From: Isoetes taiwanensis
Taxonomy: Eukaryota; Streptophyta; Lycopodiopsida; Isoetales; Isoetaceae
Assembly (NCBI GenBank): GCA_021234155.1
Contig: JAJEKV010000005.1
Span: forward strand, 12,472,787 to 12,536,786
Direction of reading: 5' to 3'
Length of the DNA: 64,000 nucleotides
Below the pieces are notes generated by a model, which was given only the letters and a program-made list of their open reading frames with translations, did no database searches and was not told where the DNA came from. Shown in pieces: positions 35,836 to 47,005 of the stretch. A program made the translations under genes and the position numbers. How positions within the stretch are numbered: the first letter of the stretch is position 1; each line of letters begins with the position of its first letter.

Positions 35836-37517
35836 ATCCGCCCTAATGGATGCAAGGCTTGCCGCAAGAGCGCCAAACACCGGGATACACATGAAGCGGC
35901 AAATCGCTTGCTAGTCAATCTCACGAAGCGAGCCCGACCCAATCCCGGCGGTACCGCAAGTGAGGGCATAAAACCGAACAATGCTCCACAGTCTCACGAT
36001 GAAGGCCACAACAAAGGCGCAGAGGGCTCACACCGCCTAAAGCCGACTCACAAGGGCATTCACCACGATCTGCGATGCACCACACCCACGAAGCACCTAA
36101 CCTTGGTGGGGAAGTGAGCTCCATGTCCACGTCCAAACCCGACGCCATCGAGAACCCTAAGGCTGCAGAGACCACTTGCACGAAGGGGCGAGTGTCATGA
36201 ATAGCCAGCACCCGTAACAAGACCGCACAAAACAAGAAGACACAACATCCGGATGAACCTTCCAAACCTGCACCACCACATCATCCTAGGACTATAGGTA
36301 TGTGTAACGGAATACTCCCCGCCACTTGTTCCCAGATAGCCCAGCCACTGTCCCTCAGGCGAAAGCAAGCTCGAAAGAACTCCCACGAAGCTAGCTGACC
36401 ACCCCAATACCAATCCTCCAAGGTGAGCCGCGACAGCTTCGCCTCCAACGGGCTCAAAGGTTCGAGCATGCACAAAGGCGACCAAGGGCAAGTGCGCAGG
36501 GGGTAGAGGCACCCACAAGAAAGGAGAAGAGTGGTGATAAACTGAGGCATAATCTAGCTGGAAGAGCACATGCACATGATCCCAAGCTCGCAACACCCCT
36601 GTGAGAAAAGGGAATGCATGTGGGAAAGGCCGGAGATCATACAACAGTGCCCAGGGCAAATCCACATGCACAGACAGCTTCTCAAATGCCACACAATGGC
36701 GAAAGAGATCGCAACAACAACCAAGACCAGGAGAAGATGCTCCATCCTGCAGAGTGCCCAAACAAACTTGGAGACCAACACCTTACTATGCAGCGGCAAA
36801 TCCAGAATGGCCAAGCCCCCATCCTCCCAGGGGCTGAGACACTTCCACCAAGCCACTTTAACAACCGCCCCTTCATCATCCCCGCCCCACACAAAATTCT
36901 GAACAATCTTATCCAAAGCCTGTATCTTACCCTTAGGAGCTAACATCGCAGATGATGTATACACATGAGTGCTACAAAGTAATGACTTGGCAATAGTGAT
37001 CCTACCTGCCATGGACAACTTGCTACCCTTCCACCAATTGAGGTGTTTCTGCAGCCCCTGCAAAATCTCATCCCACACCCTCCCCATGGAAACATCCCCT
37101 CCAAAGGGAATACCCAACAGCTTAGTACACACATTACCTGGAAGCACCTTCCAACAGCGAAAATTTTAGTGGCCCCGGCGGGCCATTTGGCCACAAATTA
37201 CAGGTTTAGGCAAAATGCGACGACCGGCTTGAATAGGATGCCTTATCTACGGACTACCTGCAGATTCTCCATTTTGTGGCACTCTATTGCCTATTACGAC
37301 ATTAGAATGGCCAATTAGATGTTTGCTAATTAGAGTGGTATCGACTTTGGGGCCAATTTAGTCCCAAGTGAGAACTAGATATGCTAATGGAATGGCCATT
37401 TAGGCTTGACCAAATCCTGTAATGCCTTAAGATCGCCAAATCTTAACTCATTAAGAGGCCCCCTCATAAATTCATCATTTATGGAGGGGCCAACATCGTA
37501 GAAGTTTTTATTCCTAA

Positions 37518-37545
37518 ACTAGTAACGGTGCCCAGCGTTGCTGGG
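37518..37545 (-). mobile_element. Helitron-like 3' terminus, copy 2
   Basis: Minus strand: hairpin CCCAGCAACGCTGGG (37545-37531), eight bases, then CTAGT (37522-37518) followed by T, exactly the Helitron rule. Near-identical to the terminus at 25050-25077, with subterminal TTGCAATG-type text also shared. Sits inside the hAT element, so it is either a nested insertion or was captured. Confidence 0.5.
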
Positions 37546-39424
37546 CATAAGTGGGTAGTCTGTAGAAGTTTTGATTGCAATGAGAAAAGTGTGCAGTAAG
37601 TTAATTATAACAAAAATCTCCAAACATTATAGTAATAGTGTTGTTGGGGATTAGTTTGTAACTTGTAAATTTATAAGTATGAGAAGAGATTGTAGTATTA
37701 ACTCTCAAATTGAATTTTTACTGTTGACATCTTTAAAATTATACACTGAAGAGGTAGTCTATCTAAGAGATCATATATTTTGCTTTGGTGGGTATATGGT
37801 GAATTAAGGAGCAATTTCATCTCGTAGGATTTCTTTCTAGACTACATTTGGAGTGAACATCTTATTATTTTTTATACATTTTTTTAGATGCAACTGAAAA
37901 TGTGTCTTACCCTAGGGTTGATGACGATGCCAACGTCTTCAATACCTAGGTTATGTTCATTACTGTCTTCCGTCTTTGACCTATGATATAGCTAGGCGCT
38001 CTACAATGCAAGGCTTAAAGGCCATATATATATATATTTAAGGGATGGACGAAAAAAGACTTAAAAGGGCTAAAAAAAGGTCATAAGTAAAAAGGTTAAA
38101 AAGGCAATGGCCTTTTTCTAAAGACGTTTTTGTTACTTTTAAGAAAGTATTAAAAAAGAGTTAAAAAAATGTCCTTTCTAGCAACACGTGAAAAAAGGCC
38201 TTTGTATAGGGGAGAACATTGCTATGCTACATTATTTGAGTTTGCAAGAAAGGAATTGATTTCTTAGATTGTTGCTTTAACTTTTGTACTTTTGTTAAGA
38301 AATTCCAAGATCTTGGAACCAAGTTATTGTCTTGGATAACATTGACGTGATGGATGCAAAACATATGGGGAAAAGGTCTTTGCTTGTGAGACACAATGTG
38401 TCTCAAAGCAGCAAGTTGAGCACCATTTCAATTTCTTCTCAAGCATACAGATAAAATGGACACAGATCAATGAAGCTGGTATAGTTTCTGAGGCCTGCAC
38501 AATAACAACAATGCTTATCAGTAAATATTCAACGATTTATTTTACTACTAAGAATAAATTAATGTATCACAGATAAAAAAAATAAAGATTCTCTTGATGT
38601 CCTTTAAATACTCTAGGGTTGTTGATCAAAATTATGCATAATTTAGACCAACTTCTCAACTCAATAAAGAAGAAGAATGTAGCTCGTGCATATATAAAAA
38701 TGCAAAAATGCTCCACATTATTGGGGCAACACCAACTGGCATGGAACATCGGCCAGATAAAGTTGGATTGAAGACAAAATATAAGAGGTTAAGAATGAGG
38801 CCTTGAACAAAAGTGAACATAAGAACATAAGACTTACTTGCCCGTTCAGATATGTCAAAAGGAGGTGGCAAATGAAGCAAACTGCCCTGCAATGTTGCGA
38901 TGTTGCAAAGAAAGGAGCAGGGCCTGCCTCCTGCTAATCCTTCCCAGGTTGTAGAAAAAGCAAAGGTCAGTATTTCAACAAAGTCTTTTTTGAACCCATG
39001 GTAGGCTATGGCAAAGGAAAACCCTCACGATCAAATTCTTGCATCTGTAGTGGCAGGATGAAATAGAATGAGGTCCATCATAATATCCTTCAAATGACAT
39101 ATGGCCATGCTTTTACAGCCCTCGGCAATGATTACTCTTCAAATTTTTGAGTTCCTTGAGGATGCCAGCTATATTCCAGTACAACCCTTCCATTTTTGCT
39201 GCACATCATAACTAAAGGCCTTTCCGCCTCTGCTCCCGTGTAGCCTTTCTTATCCCAAGTTCATTTTTTGGATGCAAAATAATCGGTTGTGCCATATCTG
39301 GGTTTTCTCTTTAAGTATATTTTAGGGTTCATGTGATATTCTGTTAATTTAATGCAGCTATAGGAATGGAATCGACAGTAGCACTATCAGATCTGGAATT
39401 ACTTAGTCATGATGAATCAGTGGT

Positions 39425-40262
39425 ATGCAAAATTAGGGAGCATTTAGAGAAAGCTGCATGCTGTAACTATAAAGATCTCTGACATTGTTGCTGTTAATTT
39501 CAGCATTCTCCATTATTTGCTTGAGACTGGCATCACGAACATTCAAGAGCTTTCCTCGTAGGGGAAAAACGCCATAGTTGTTACGACCAACAACACTTAT
39601 CCCACTCATCTGCAGAATATAAACTTCATATTATAAGCTTGAAGGCTTTCTCTATATCTATCTAAATCACATAATCTACATACTGCAAGAGCTTTTGCTG
39701 AGTCTCCCTCTGTTAATATTAAAGTACACATTTCTGAGTTCTTGCCACCAGCATCATTTGCATCATCTAATTTAGGAATGCCTGTCACCCTCTGTCTTTT
39801 TGCTCCATCGTTTTTCTTCAGGTCCTTGCTTTGCTTACAGTCAGCCCATGTAAGAACATTGTCAACTACTCCACACTTTGCAACTGTGCAAAATAAGAAA
39901 TGTTCAGACCTCCCATTGAGTAGATGTTATGACTACAAAGGAGATAAGGTAATTAGAAGCATTTAAACCTAATTATACATTACCTTTTTTCAGGAACTCA
40001 GGAGTCAGTTACTTTGATCCAAATGCACTCGGATGGGTTGTCAGAGTTTCCTTAGCTTGAGAATCGAAGGCAGGATTGGCAACCAAACAATTGACAAAGA
40101 TCCACAAATGATTCTTTATCTGAAATGCCTTCACTCCGGAGTTTTGTTCTTTTTGTTTACAATTGTCATGTTATGACTTGTAATCTGATCAGTCACGGCT
40201 GCTACATGACTGCCACCTCTAATTGTGGCCTGATTCAAAACCCTAAAGAAATCTAAAGAACA
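39425..40262 (-). pseudogene. TOP2: DNA topoisomerase II fragment captured in hAT element
   Basis: Minus strand, exons in order: the GHKL/transducer region (RGGSHVAAVTDQITSHN, then FQIKNHLWIFVNCLVANPAFDSQAKETL), a segment VVDNVLTWADCKQSKDLKK, and the TOPRIM start (KLDDANDAGGKNSE, LILTEGDSAKALAV) with the catalytic Glu of EGDSAK. After an intron comes VVGRNNYGVFPLRGKLLNV and LKQIMENAEI. These are diagnostic eukaryotic type IIA topoisomerase motifs. Stops and lost splice sites interrupt the reading, and both protein ends are missing. Introns are retained, so the fragment was taken as DNA, not via RNA. Confidence 0.85.
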
Positions 40263-42377
40263 AAACCCGTTAAAAGATCAACGCTTTTTGCCTTCTTTTT
40301 TTTTTCTGGAATGATCATGACCGTCTATTCGAAGAGTTAATGTGGGCCGCCCGATCTAGGGCGTGGTCCATTACACAACATTATAATATAAGATATATCT
40401 ACCAACTAAAAATAATACCCCTCTTTTGGAAATTCAAATGTCGAGGCACTTTTCAATCCTCTTTACGAAGGCTCTGGCATCCTATTTCCAATTCTCCCTA
40501 CTAGCAATCTGTGCATTATTGAAATACATGGGGTATGAATTCAAATTCATACAGCATGTAACTTAAACACATTTATATAGGTAGCGACTTCTTTATGTTT
40601 GGGCAACTAGCTCTATATTTAATAAGAATCTAGCTAAAAATTGTCATTTGAGCTACACATTACTAGATATTTGGTTCAATGGGTTGCAGCCACATCTTTG
40701 GCCAGTTCAGGCTACACTTTTGGGGGCATATTTTACAAGGAATGGCCAATTTATTATACTTATATAAAATTATAGGTCCCTTAAAATTTTCCCTGCCTTC
40801 CAAGGGAATAGAGCCAAACAAGGGGGAGGCGGAGTCAGCTGAGCCCATAATGCGGAGCATTTACCCCAATTCAGAAGAATGCCTGAGGCCAAGGAGAAAG
40901 TATCCAGCAAACCCTTTGTGGTTTTCATTGAGCCCCTAGTCATTTTATTGCCAAATATTTTCGTACAATTTGCACGGTTTCTGACTTACATTGGCTATTT
41001 TTGCAACGTTCATTCCTGAGGTTAGGTCTTGCACGCATGTCATATTTTAATTTCCCTTGGTTTGATCTTTCATTAGAGTTAGAGATTTTATTTTTCTCCA
41101 TGTTATTTTGTCAAAGAAATGGAATGACCCTTGGATTAGGTGAGAATGACCCTTACTTATTGATAGAAGTTCAGCTAAGAGACCCTTTTTTATCTCTAAT
41201 CCCCTTAGTTGCTCATAGTAATTTGGGCTTGAAATTTTTGCAATGGCATGTCACTTGGTAGTTCTCTGGCTGCGACATGACGTAATAATACTTTTTACCT
41301 ATCTATCAAGCTATCTCTTGGAGAATTAGGAGTTTAATTTTCTTTCTCGTGCTTGTGTAGACTCATTTTGTGTTTGCAGAGTTCTTGTTTTTTAGTCCAC
41401 TTCTCATTAGACTTTTCAAATCACTCTTTCTAGTTTTCTCTAGAGTTGATTGTTACATGATTCGCGAGAGGCATCTTCAGTTGGTGTTACTTTCTCAGGC
41501 TTTGTTGCGTGAATTCCTTGGTGTTTCCATTCTTTGCATTTTGAGGTTTGTGGTTTTGGATGCTTGTTGGTACTCCCCGTATATTTTGGTTTGATGGAGC
41601 CTTTTGTTTAGATCCACTATTTTCTTAGTGGGTGAATATGCTGTACTATTTTTCTTAGTGAGTGAATATGTTGTGCTTGAGCCTTCAATTGCAATAGGGG
41701 TGTGGTGGTTTGGTCACGTGTAGTCCCTACCCCCTTGTGGATGGAGCTGTAGTTTGAGTTTTCCTAGTTTGATGTTCCTTCCCTTGCACTTTTATTTCAT
41801 TTTGTGAGATGGTCTAGGATTGGTTCTTTTCAGCAATGTTTTGAGTTGTTAAGGTTAGGATAGTTCATGTTAGCAGCTTTGCAGGGTATCATAGTATTCT
41901 TTTTAGTATTCTTGGTTGTTTGGATGTGTCCTTGTCTCTTGCTCCCGATCGCCCGCTTAGTTTCTTTGCCTTTGTGGTTCCAGCGTCGTGGTGACATTGT
42001 ACCCTTAATTCTCTTAGACATTTAGTTTCCTATTTTCTGCCTCTATTTTCAGCATCTTGTTTTGTTGTGTTGATTGAGTGCAACTAGGCTCCAGAAGTGC
42101 GATTTATCTGCATTTTGAGATTAGCAGATAAATCCGCTTCTTGAGGCTAGTTGAGAGAGTCCCCCCTGGAGTATTTATAGCCTTGTTGCAGTTCTCTCAT
42201 TTTCATCAGCCGTCTTTGAGCCTTTCCCTTTGTGGTCGCATGCCCCACCCTCCCCCCCTTTAGTTTTAGCCCTGTGTTGTAACCTTGCGTTATTGAAGTT
42301 TTCTTGTAGTCAATGTCTTAGTTTTTCATCTTGATTAGCTCGTTGTTGACTTCTTGATCTTGTGAGGGTATCTTTAC

Positions 42378-43883
42378 TGTGACGTCCCCTACTCATATAC
42401 GATGCCCGCACCGTATACAAACAGGAGTTCATCCCCCGCACCAGCTCCACACTGATACAGGGCCCTCCACATATCACTGTGTCCGCCTAGAGTCCACAGT
42501 GGGAAGAGTGAAGGGGTCATTTTACCCCGTCTCCCTCAGGGCCTACCTAGCTGCGGAAGCGTAAACATACACGTCAGTAACATAACATCATATATCCACC
42601 TCGAAGGGTGGCACATCAATATCTGCATAGACAAAGATCAGCACAATACAAAGGAAGTTCCTACCCAAGGCTCAGACTCCAGGGAAGGACTGACTAGCTT
42701 GGGTCTCCAGAGTTCAGTGCAGACAGAATCATGACAATGGATTGGGCTGGCATAAGAACATGGCTTAGGGTTGTCCACTCCATCCGCCCCTCCTGTGCAC
42801 ACTTTGCAGAGTAGGTTGAAAAGTGTTGGGACCTGACTGTAGCCCGCCGGGTGCATAGCCAAAGGGGCTATTCCTGGGTTACATCTCCCCAGTCCCGATG
42901 GGGCAGGTAGGGATCACTCCCTCCAGAGATCTACATGCTGACCCAAGGTGACTAGAGGGCCACTGCCCTTATTCGACTTAACCCACTGGAAGGTGAACTC
43001 CACCCCACGGGTGTCGAGCCCATGCCTTACCCACACTCAGTGGCAAGCCATTAGACCTAGTCACTCTGATCCCCGGTAGCACTAACACACCATAGGGATC
43101 GGTCAAGGGTCAGAACACGAACCTCATTCTAAGCCAGTCTGGCCCCTTCACCCACAACCAGGTGGGGCTCTTGTACACAGGCCGAATTCTAGTAATGCAT
43201 TAAGAGGGACTAACTAGGAGCATCATCTACTAAGCTTTAGTCTCTACCCCCCTTCCCAATACAGTGAGTTCACAGAATTCATCCGTCCATCACATCATCA
43301 TAGCACTAAAGAATAAGAACTAATCTATATCATACATAGAGTTAGGTTCTTTAGTTAGAGTCAATTTCGGGATCTTCTTGGCTATTAGGGGTGATTTAAT
43401 AGGCTAAACCTATTGGTTCGAAGGCTGGAATAAGGTTTAGGCTATTCAATCAACTAAATACCTGATCCCTGGTTCACTCCTCTGAATTCGAAGGCGTCCA
43501 TGTCGCAGTTCTGCTTCGAGATGCAGTCGGAAAGGAGATATGACTAGCTGGGGCGCACATGCAGATCGTGGGAGTTGGAATTGACTCCTCAGGCGCGCGA
43601 ATCGGAGCTCGGAAGGTCTGTGGGCGAAAAAGGGGAATGTTAGGGTTTGATGCCTTATGTAGGCTATGCGTTAGGTTTAGGGTTTTCCATGACCCTTGGT
43701 CTACCTTTAATGGGTTAAAGGTCTAAAGGTGCGCGCATTGCTAAGTGTGCGCACCATTGCAAGTTGCCCCCTAGGGCGTCCTTGCTTGGGTATACGTCGG
43801 CGTACACGTCGACTGGACGGCGTGTACGCGTGACGGCGCAGTACGGTATACGCCTTGAGACCGTATATCGTACTGGAACGTCA
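42378..43883 (-). repeat. 3' LTR (1506 bp)
   Basis: Begins TGTGACGTCC and ends AACGTCA on the plus strand, so both ends obey the TG...CA rule. It matches 53902-55241 over most of its length. Adjacent polypurine tract on the inner side fixes the boundary. The five bases outside (TTTAC) would be one side of the target duplication; the other side is lost. Confidence 0.88.
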
Positions 43884-43897
43884 TATTCTCCCCACCT
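43884..43897 (-). promoter_or_regulatory. Polypurine tract
   Basis: Minus strand reads GGTGGGGAGAATA immediately before the LTR's TGACG. It primes plus-strand DNA synthesis. Confidence 0.75.
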
Positions 43898-44715
43898 TGA
43901 ATTGATGCTGTCCGCAGCATCGTGGGTCTCCCCACCTTGGGATCTTCTTAACCCGCAATCAACCTCATGCATGTCATATACCTATTATTATAGTTATACA
44001 TTTAATAGGATTACCTCAAGATAATATTTATAGGACATTACTACTATTATGCAATCCAATGGTTATCACTTATGTCATTATAACAATAACTCCTAATGTC
44101 TCGGTTATTTATTATATATACAATTATTGTTCGAGGTACTCTTTATTCCTTGCAACACATTACAACAAAATTGTGTTGCAAGTCTTCGTAGTTCGACCTC
44201 CTGGCCCTCCGGAGTGCTCTATTGGCCTGCAGGTCAACACTACGTTAGTACCATTAATATTAAGTAAAATTTTTGGTTATATGGTGACCACCCCACCTAT
44301 CTATATGGATGCATGGCTAATCTCTCGGCATAGGAAGAGGGTGGATCTTCCATTATGGCCGAGGAGACAGCGCCTATATGCCTATATGCCACTCATGCCT
44401 ACACCTTTAGTTGCCCAGCGTGGAGGATAGGTCCTTCCCGTATATGGGGCGTGAAGGCCAGATTCCTCCTATCAAAGCATATATGGGGCTAGAGGTGCTT
44501 TTCCTATCAATGCATTCCTCAATGACCTCCTTTCTCTCGAGGTCGTCTACTTCCGTGGGACAGAAGTAGACTTTCCAAGCGGCACCGCGGTCATGCCTAC
44601 ATTGACATTACACCACGTCCTAGAGATTACCGTAGTAATCTCATCATCGGTTACAACGCATGCAACCCTTACCTCATAGGTTGCATGCGTAGATTATACT
44701 TAACTAGGCAAGCTG
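43898..44715 (-). other. Non-coding spacer between integrase and 3' LTR
   Basis: No conserved frame. Contains AT-rich stretches and an inverted GACCTCGAGAG...-type segment near 44520-44560. Typical 3' leader of a retroelement. Confidence 0.5.
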
Positions 44716-45648
44716 TTAATCTACACAAATCGACATGCCTGAGCCGATTTCTTCGGAGATGACTTTGCCGTCCCATTGCTCCATAAACTGTGGGTACTGT
44801 TTTTCCAGATCTCTTTTAAGTACCCATGTCGTGTCTTCCACCGGCAAGTGTTTCCACTTGACCAAGTATTGGAGAAACTCCGATCTCCTTGTTTTCTCGA
44901 GTGCTTTATCAAGAATTGGCTCTGGAACTATTTCCAACTGTTCTTCTGTCATTTCCAGCATCGTTGGAGTGTCCAAAACTTCCTCTGGGTTGGGAGTATG
45001 CTTCTTCAGCAAGCTCACGTGGAAGACTTTGTGGATCTTTAAGTGTGCTGGTAAGTCCAACTTGTAGGATTGGTTACCCACTCTACTGGTTATTTTGAAG
45101 GGTCCAGCCCACCTTGGAGCAAGCTTCTTGCAATTTCCGATGCGGAGCTTCGCTTGCTTTACCTTGATCTTGAGCCATACGTCATCTCCAACTTGGAATT
45201 CTCTGACTGTCCGATGTTTGTCGGCAATGCTCTTCTGCCGACTTCTTGCTGCTAGAAGGTACCCTCGAACTTCTTCCACAAGCTGCTGCATGTCGCTCAA
45301 CATTTGTTGCGACACTTCCACTTTTGACACGGGGTTGTGCCAAGTGTCTGGAGTTAGGCATTGGTAGCCGTAATTGATCATGAATGGCGACATTTGGGAT
45401 GATTCCTGCTTGGTGCTATTGTATGCGAACTCCACCAAATGAATAAATTCCTCCCACATACCTTGCTTGTTCCAGACATAGCTTCGGAGCATATCTTCCA
45501 GAATTCTGTTGACTCGCTCCGTTTGCCCATCCGTCTGTGGATGATAGGCCGTGCTCATGGACAGCTTCGTTCCAATCGTCGTGAAGAGATCCTGCCAGAA
45601 GGCACTGATGAACTTTGGATCTCGATCGGAGATAATTTCCCTTGGCAT
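44716..45648 (-). CDS. Chromovirus integrase C-terminal half with chromodomain
   Basis: A 310-codon frame. It begins in the integrase core (IISDRDPKFISAFWQ with the second catalytic Asp, then YHPQTDGQTERVN containing the catalytic Glu). Next comes the GPF/Y-type module (LAPRWAGPFKI) and a YKLDLPAHLKIHKVFHVSLL motif. The end is a chromodomain: a helical lead, then FLQYLVKWKHLPVEDTTW and a C-terminal helix. The VKW tryptophan is kept, but the usual Gly-Tyr after it is His-Leu, as in group II chromodomains, which have a partial aromatic cage. Chromodomains steer integration toward heterochromatin by reading methylated H3 tails or associated marks. Confidence 0.9.
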   Translation of the reverse strand: MPREIISDRDPKFISAFWQDLFTTIGTKLSMSTAYHPQTDGQTERVNRILEDMLRSYVWNKQGMWEEFIHLVEFAYNSTKQESSQMSPFMINYGYQCLTPDTWHNPVSKVEVSQQMLSDMQQLVEEVRGYLLAARSRQKSIADKHRTVREFQVGDDVWLKIKVKQAKLRIGNCKKLAPRWAGPFKITSRVGNQSYKLDLPAHLKIHKVFHVSLLKKHTPNPEEVLDTPTMLEMTEEQLEIVPEPILDKALEKTRRSEFLQYLVKWKHLPVEDTTWVLKRDLEKQYPQFMEQWDGKVISEEIGSGMSICVD

Positions 45649-45652
45649 GCCA

Positions 45653-46194
45653 TGAAGTCTGAAAATCTCTTTGGTGAAGAGCTTTGCCGCGGTCCATAGT
45701 CTTGTCCGTGGTCCTGCAAGGCACGAAATGGGCCATCTTCGACAACTTGTCGACCACGACCATCAAGGCATCCTTACCTCTTACTGTCCTTGGCAGTCCT
45801 GTTATAAAGTCCATGCTGACGACTTCCCACTTAGCGTTTGGCACCGCTAATGGTTCCAATGCTCCTGGTATTCGGAGTTGTTCTGCCTTTGTTTGCTGGC
45901 ATAGCTGACACTCCTTGATGTAGCGAAGCATCATCGCTTCTTCATTCCCGGCCAATAGTAGCTGCTACGCACTTTGAAGTATGTCTTCATGAATCCTGCG
46001 TGGCCAGCTATTGGGCTGTTGTGGGTGTCGTGGAGGATCAACTTTCTTACTCCTGATGTTTCCGGCACGCACAACTTGTTCTTATGGTATAGTAGGTTAC
46101 CTTCCTTCTTAAAATTTTTGAAGGCTTCCCTCTCCTTGTCCGTTCTCATTTTGCCTTGCACGAGTGCTTGCCCATACTTCCTTGAAGTCGACAT
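45653..46194 (-). pseudogene. Integrase N-terminal part: H2C2 zinc finger and core start
   Basis: Two overlapping frames. 46194-45934 holds the H2C2 His pair (LILHDTHNSPIAGHAGFMKTY, then YYWPGM). 45955-45653 continues with CQLCQQTK (the Cys pair) and the first catalytic Asp in VVSMDFITGLPRT. A frame change separates them, and another at about 45690 precedes the downstream integrase frame. Confidence 0.85.
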
Positions 46195-46199
46195 CCGCT

Positions 46200-47005
46200 G
46201 GCAAGGTTTCTTCTATCTTTTCCGAAATCGCTGAAGAGCGTCGAGATTAAGTTTGCAAATGCACCCTGGGTTGTCAGTGGATGCCTTGAAAGCGCGTCTG
46301 CTACCACATTAAGCTTCCCGGGTTTGTAGACTATCTCAAAGTCGTACTCCTCGAGAAATTCCATCCACCTTCTCTGCCTCAGATTGAGATGTGGTTGTGT
46401 GAATACGTACTGGAGGCTCTGGTGATCAGTATCCAACTGGAACTTCCTCCCTAAGAGGTAATGCCTCCAGATTCTCAATGCCCTGACAACTGCTAGCAGC
46501 TCTTGATCATGCATCGGTAACGCCGTTTCGGGCTGTTCATCTTCCTTGAGTCGCACGCTATTACCCTCTTCTTGCATCAAGACGCATCTGTGGCTATCTT
46601 GCTTAAGTCCCGTCGCCACTAACTTGTCCTTTTCCAGTCCGCAGGGGTCAAGACGGGGGCGGTTGTCAAAGCTTCCTTCAACAACTCAAATCCTGCTTGG
46701 GCTTTCTTGAGCCAATGGTCGGCCCAATTTTTGACTTTCTCCGCCTTTGTCAAGTCCGTCAGTGGGGCTGCTATCTTTGCGAAGTTCTTCACGAACTTCC
46801 TGTAATACCCTGCTAGGCTAAGGAAACTTCTGACCTCATGGACGTTCTTTGGTGCCGGCCATTGGATTACTGCTTCAATCTTGGCGGGGTCTGTCGAGAT
46901 TCCTTCTGCTGAAATCACATGACCGAGGTATTCCACCTTCTCTGTTGCAAAGTGACACTTCGACAACTTGGCATACAACTGATGCCTCCTTAACTTCTCG
47001 AGCAC
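46200..47005 (-). pseudogene. RT connection and RNase H domains
   Basis: 47005-46619 contains [22 protein letters not shown] and [21 protein letters not shown], the conserved RT thumb to RNase H link. 46619-46200 contains the RNase H core (YLLGRKFQLDTDHQSLQYV, then RRWMEFLEEYDFEIVYKPGK and VVADALSRHP). A frame change at 46619 breaks the start of RNase H. Confidence 0.88.

Larger units (their letters stand above)
37155..40795. mobile_element. Non-autonomous hAT element with captured gene fragment
   Basis: Flanked by a perfect 8 bp duplication CCTTCCAA (37147-37154 and 40796-40803). Ends are inverted repeats: CAGCGAAAATTTTAGTGG at the left, and the reverse complement of the right end reads CAGGGAAAATTTTAAGGG. 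The 8 bp duplication and C-A-G-N-G tips are hAT hallmarks. No hAT transposase or dimerisation domain was found, so it depends on another copy. It carries a topoisomerase II gene fragment (39425-40262) and a Helitron-like end (37518-37545). The remaining 37546-39424 is AT-rich with no gene. Confidence 0.88.
35851..42377 (-). mobile_element. Chimeric LINE, copy C, split by a hAT element
   Basis: LINE sequence on the minus strand occupies 40796-42377 (upstream non-coding part and the start of the RT segment) and 35851-37154 (rest of RT and zf-RVT). The two halves are continuous in copy D (62529-62536 spans the break) and are separated here by the hAT element at 37155-40795. The 3' end is cut off at 35851 compared with copies B and D. 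The upstream 1.4 kb matches copy D to its limit at the window end, including the hairpin-forming GATTTATCTGC...GCAGATAAATC. Many frameshifts are present in the RT part. Confidence 0.8.

Noticed and set aside
37155-40795. hAT element as a MULE
   Set aside because: Duplication is 8 bp, not 9, and tips begin CAGNG; these are hAT features.
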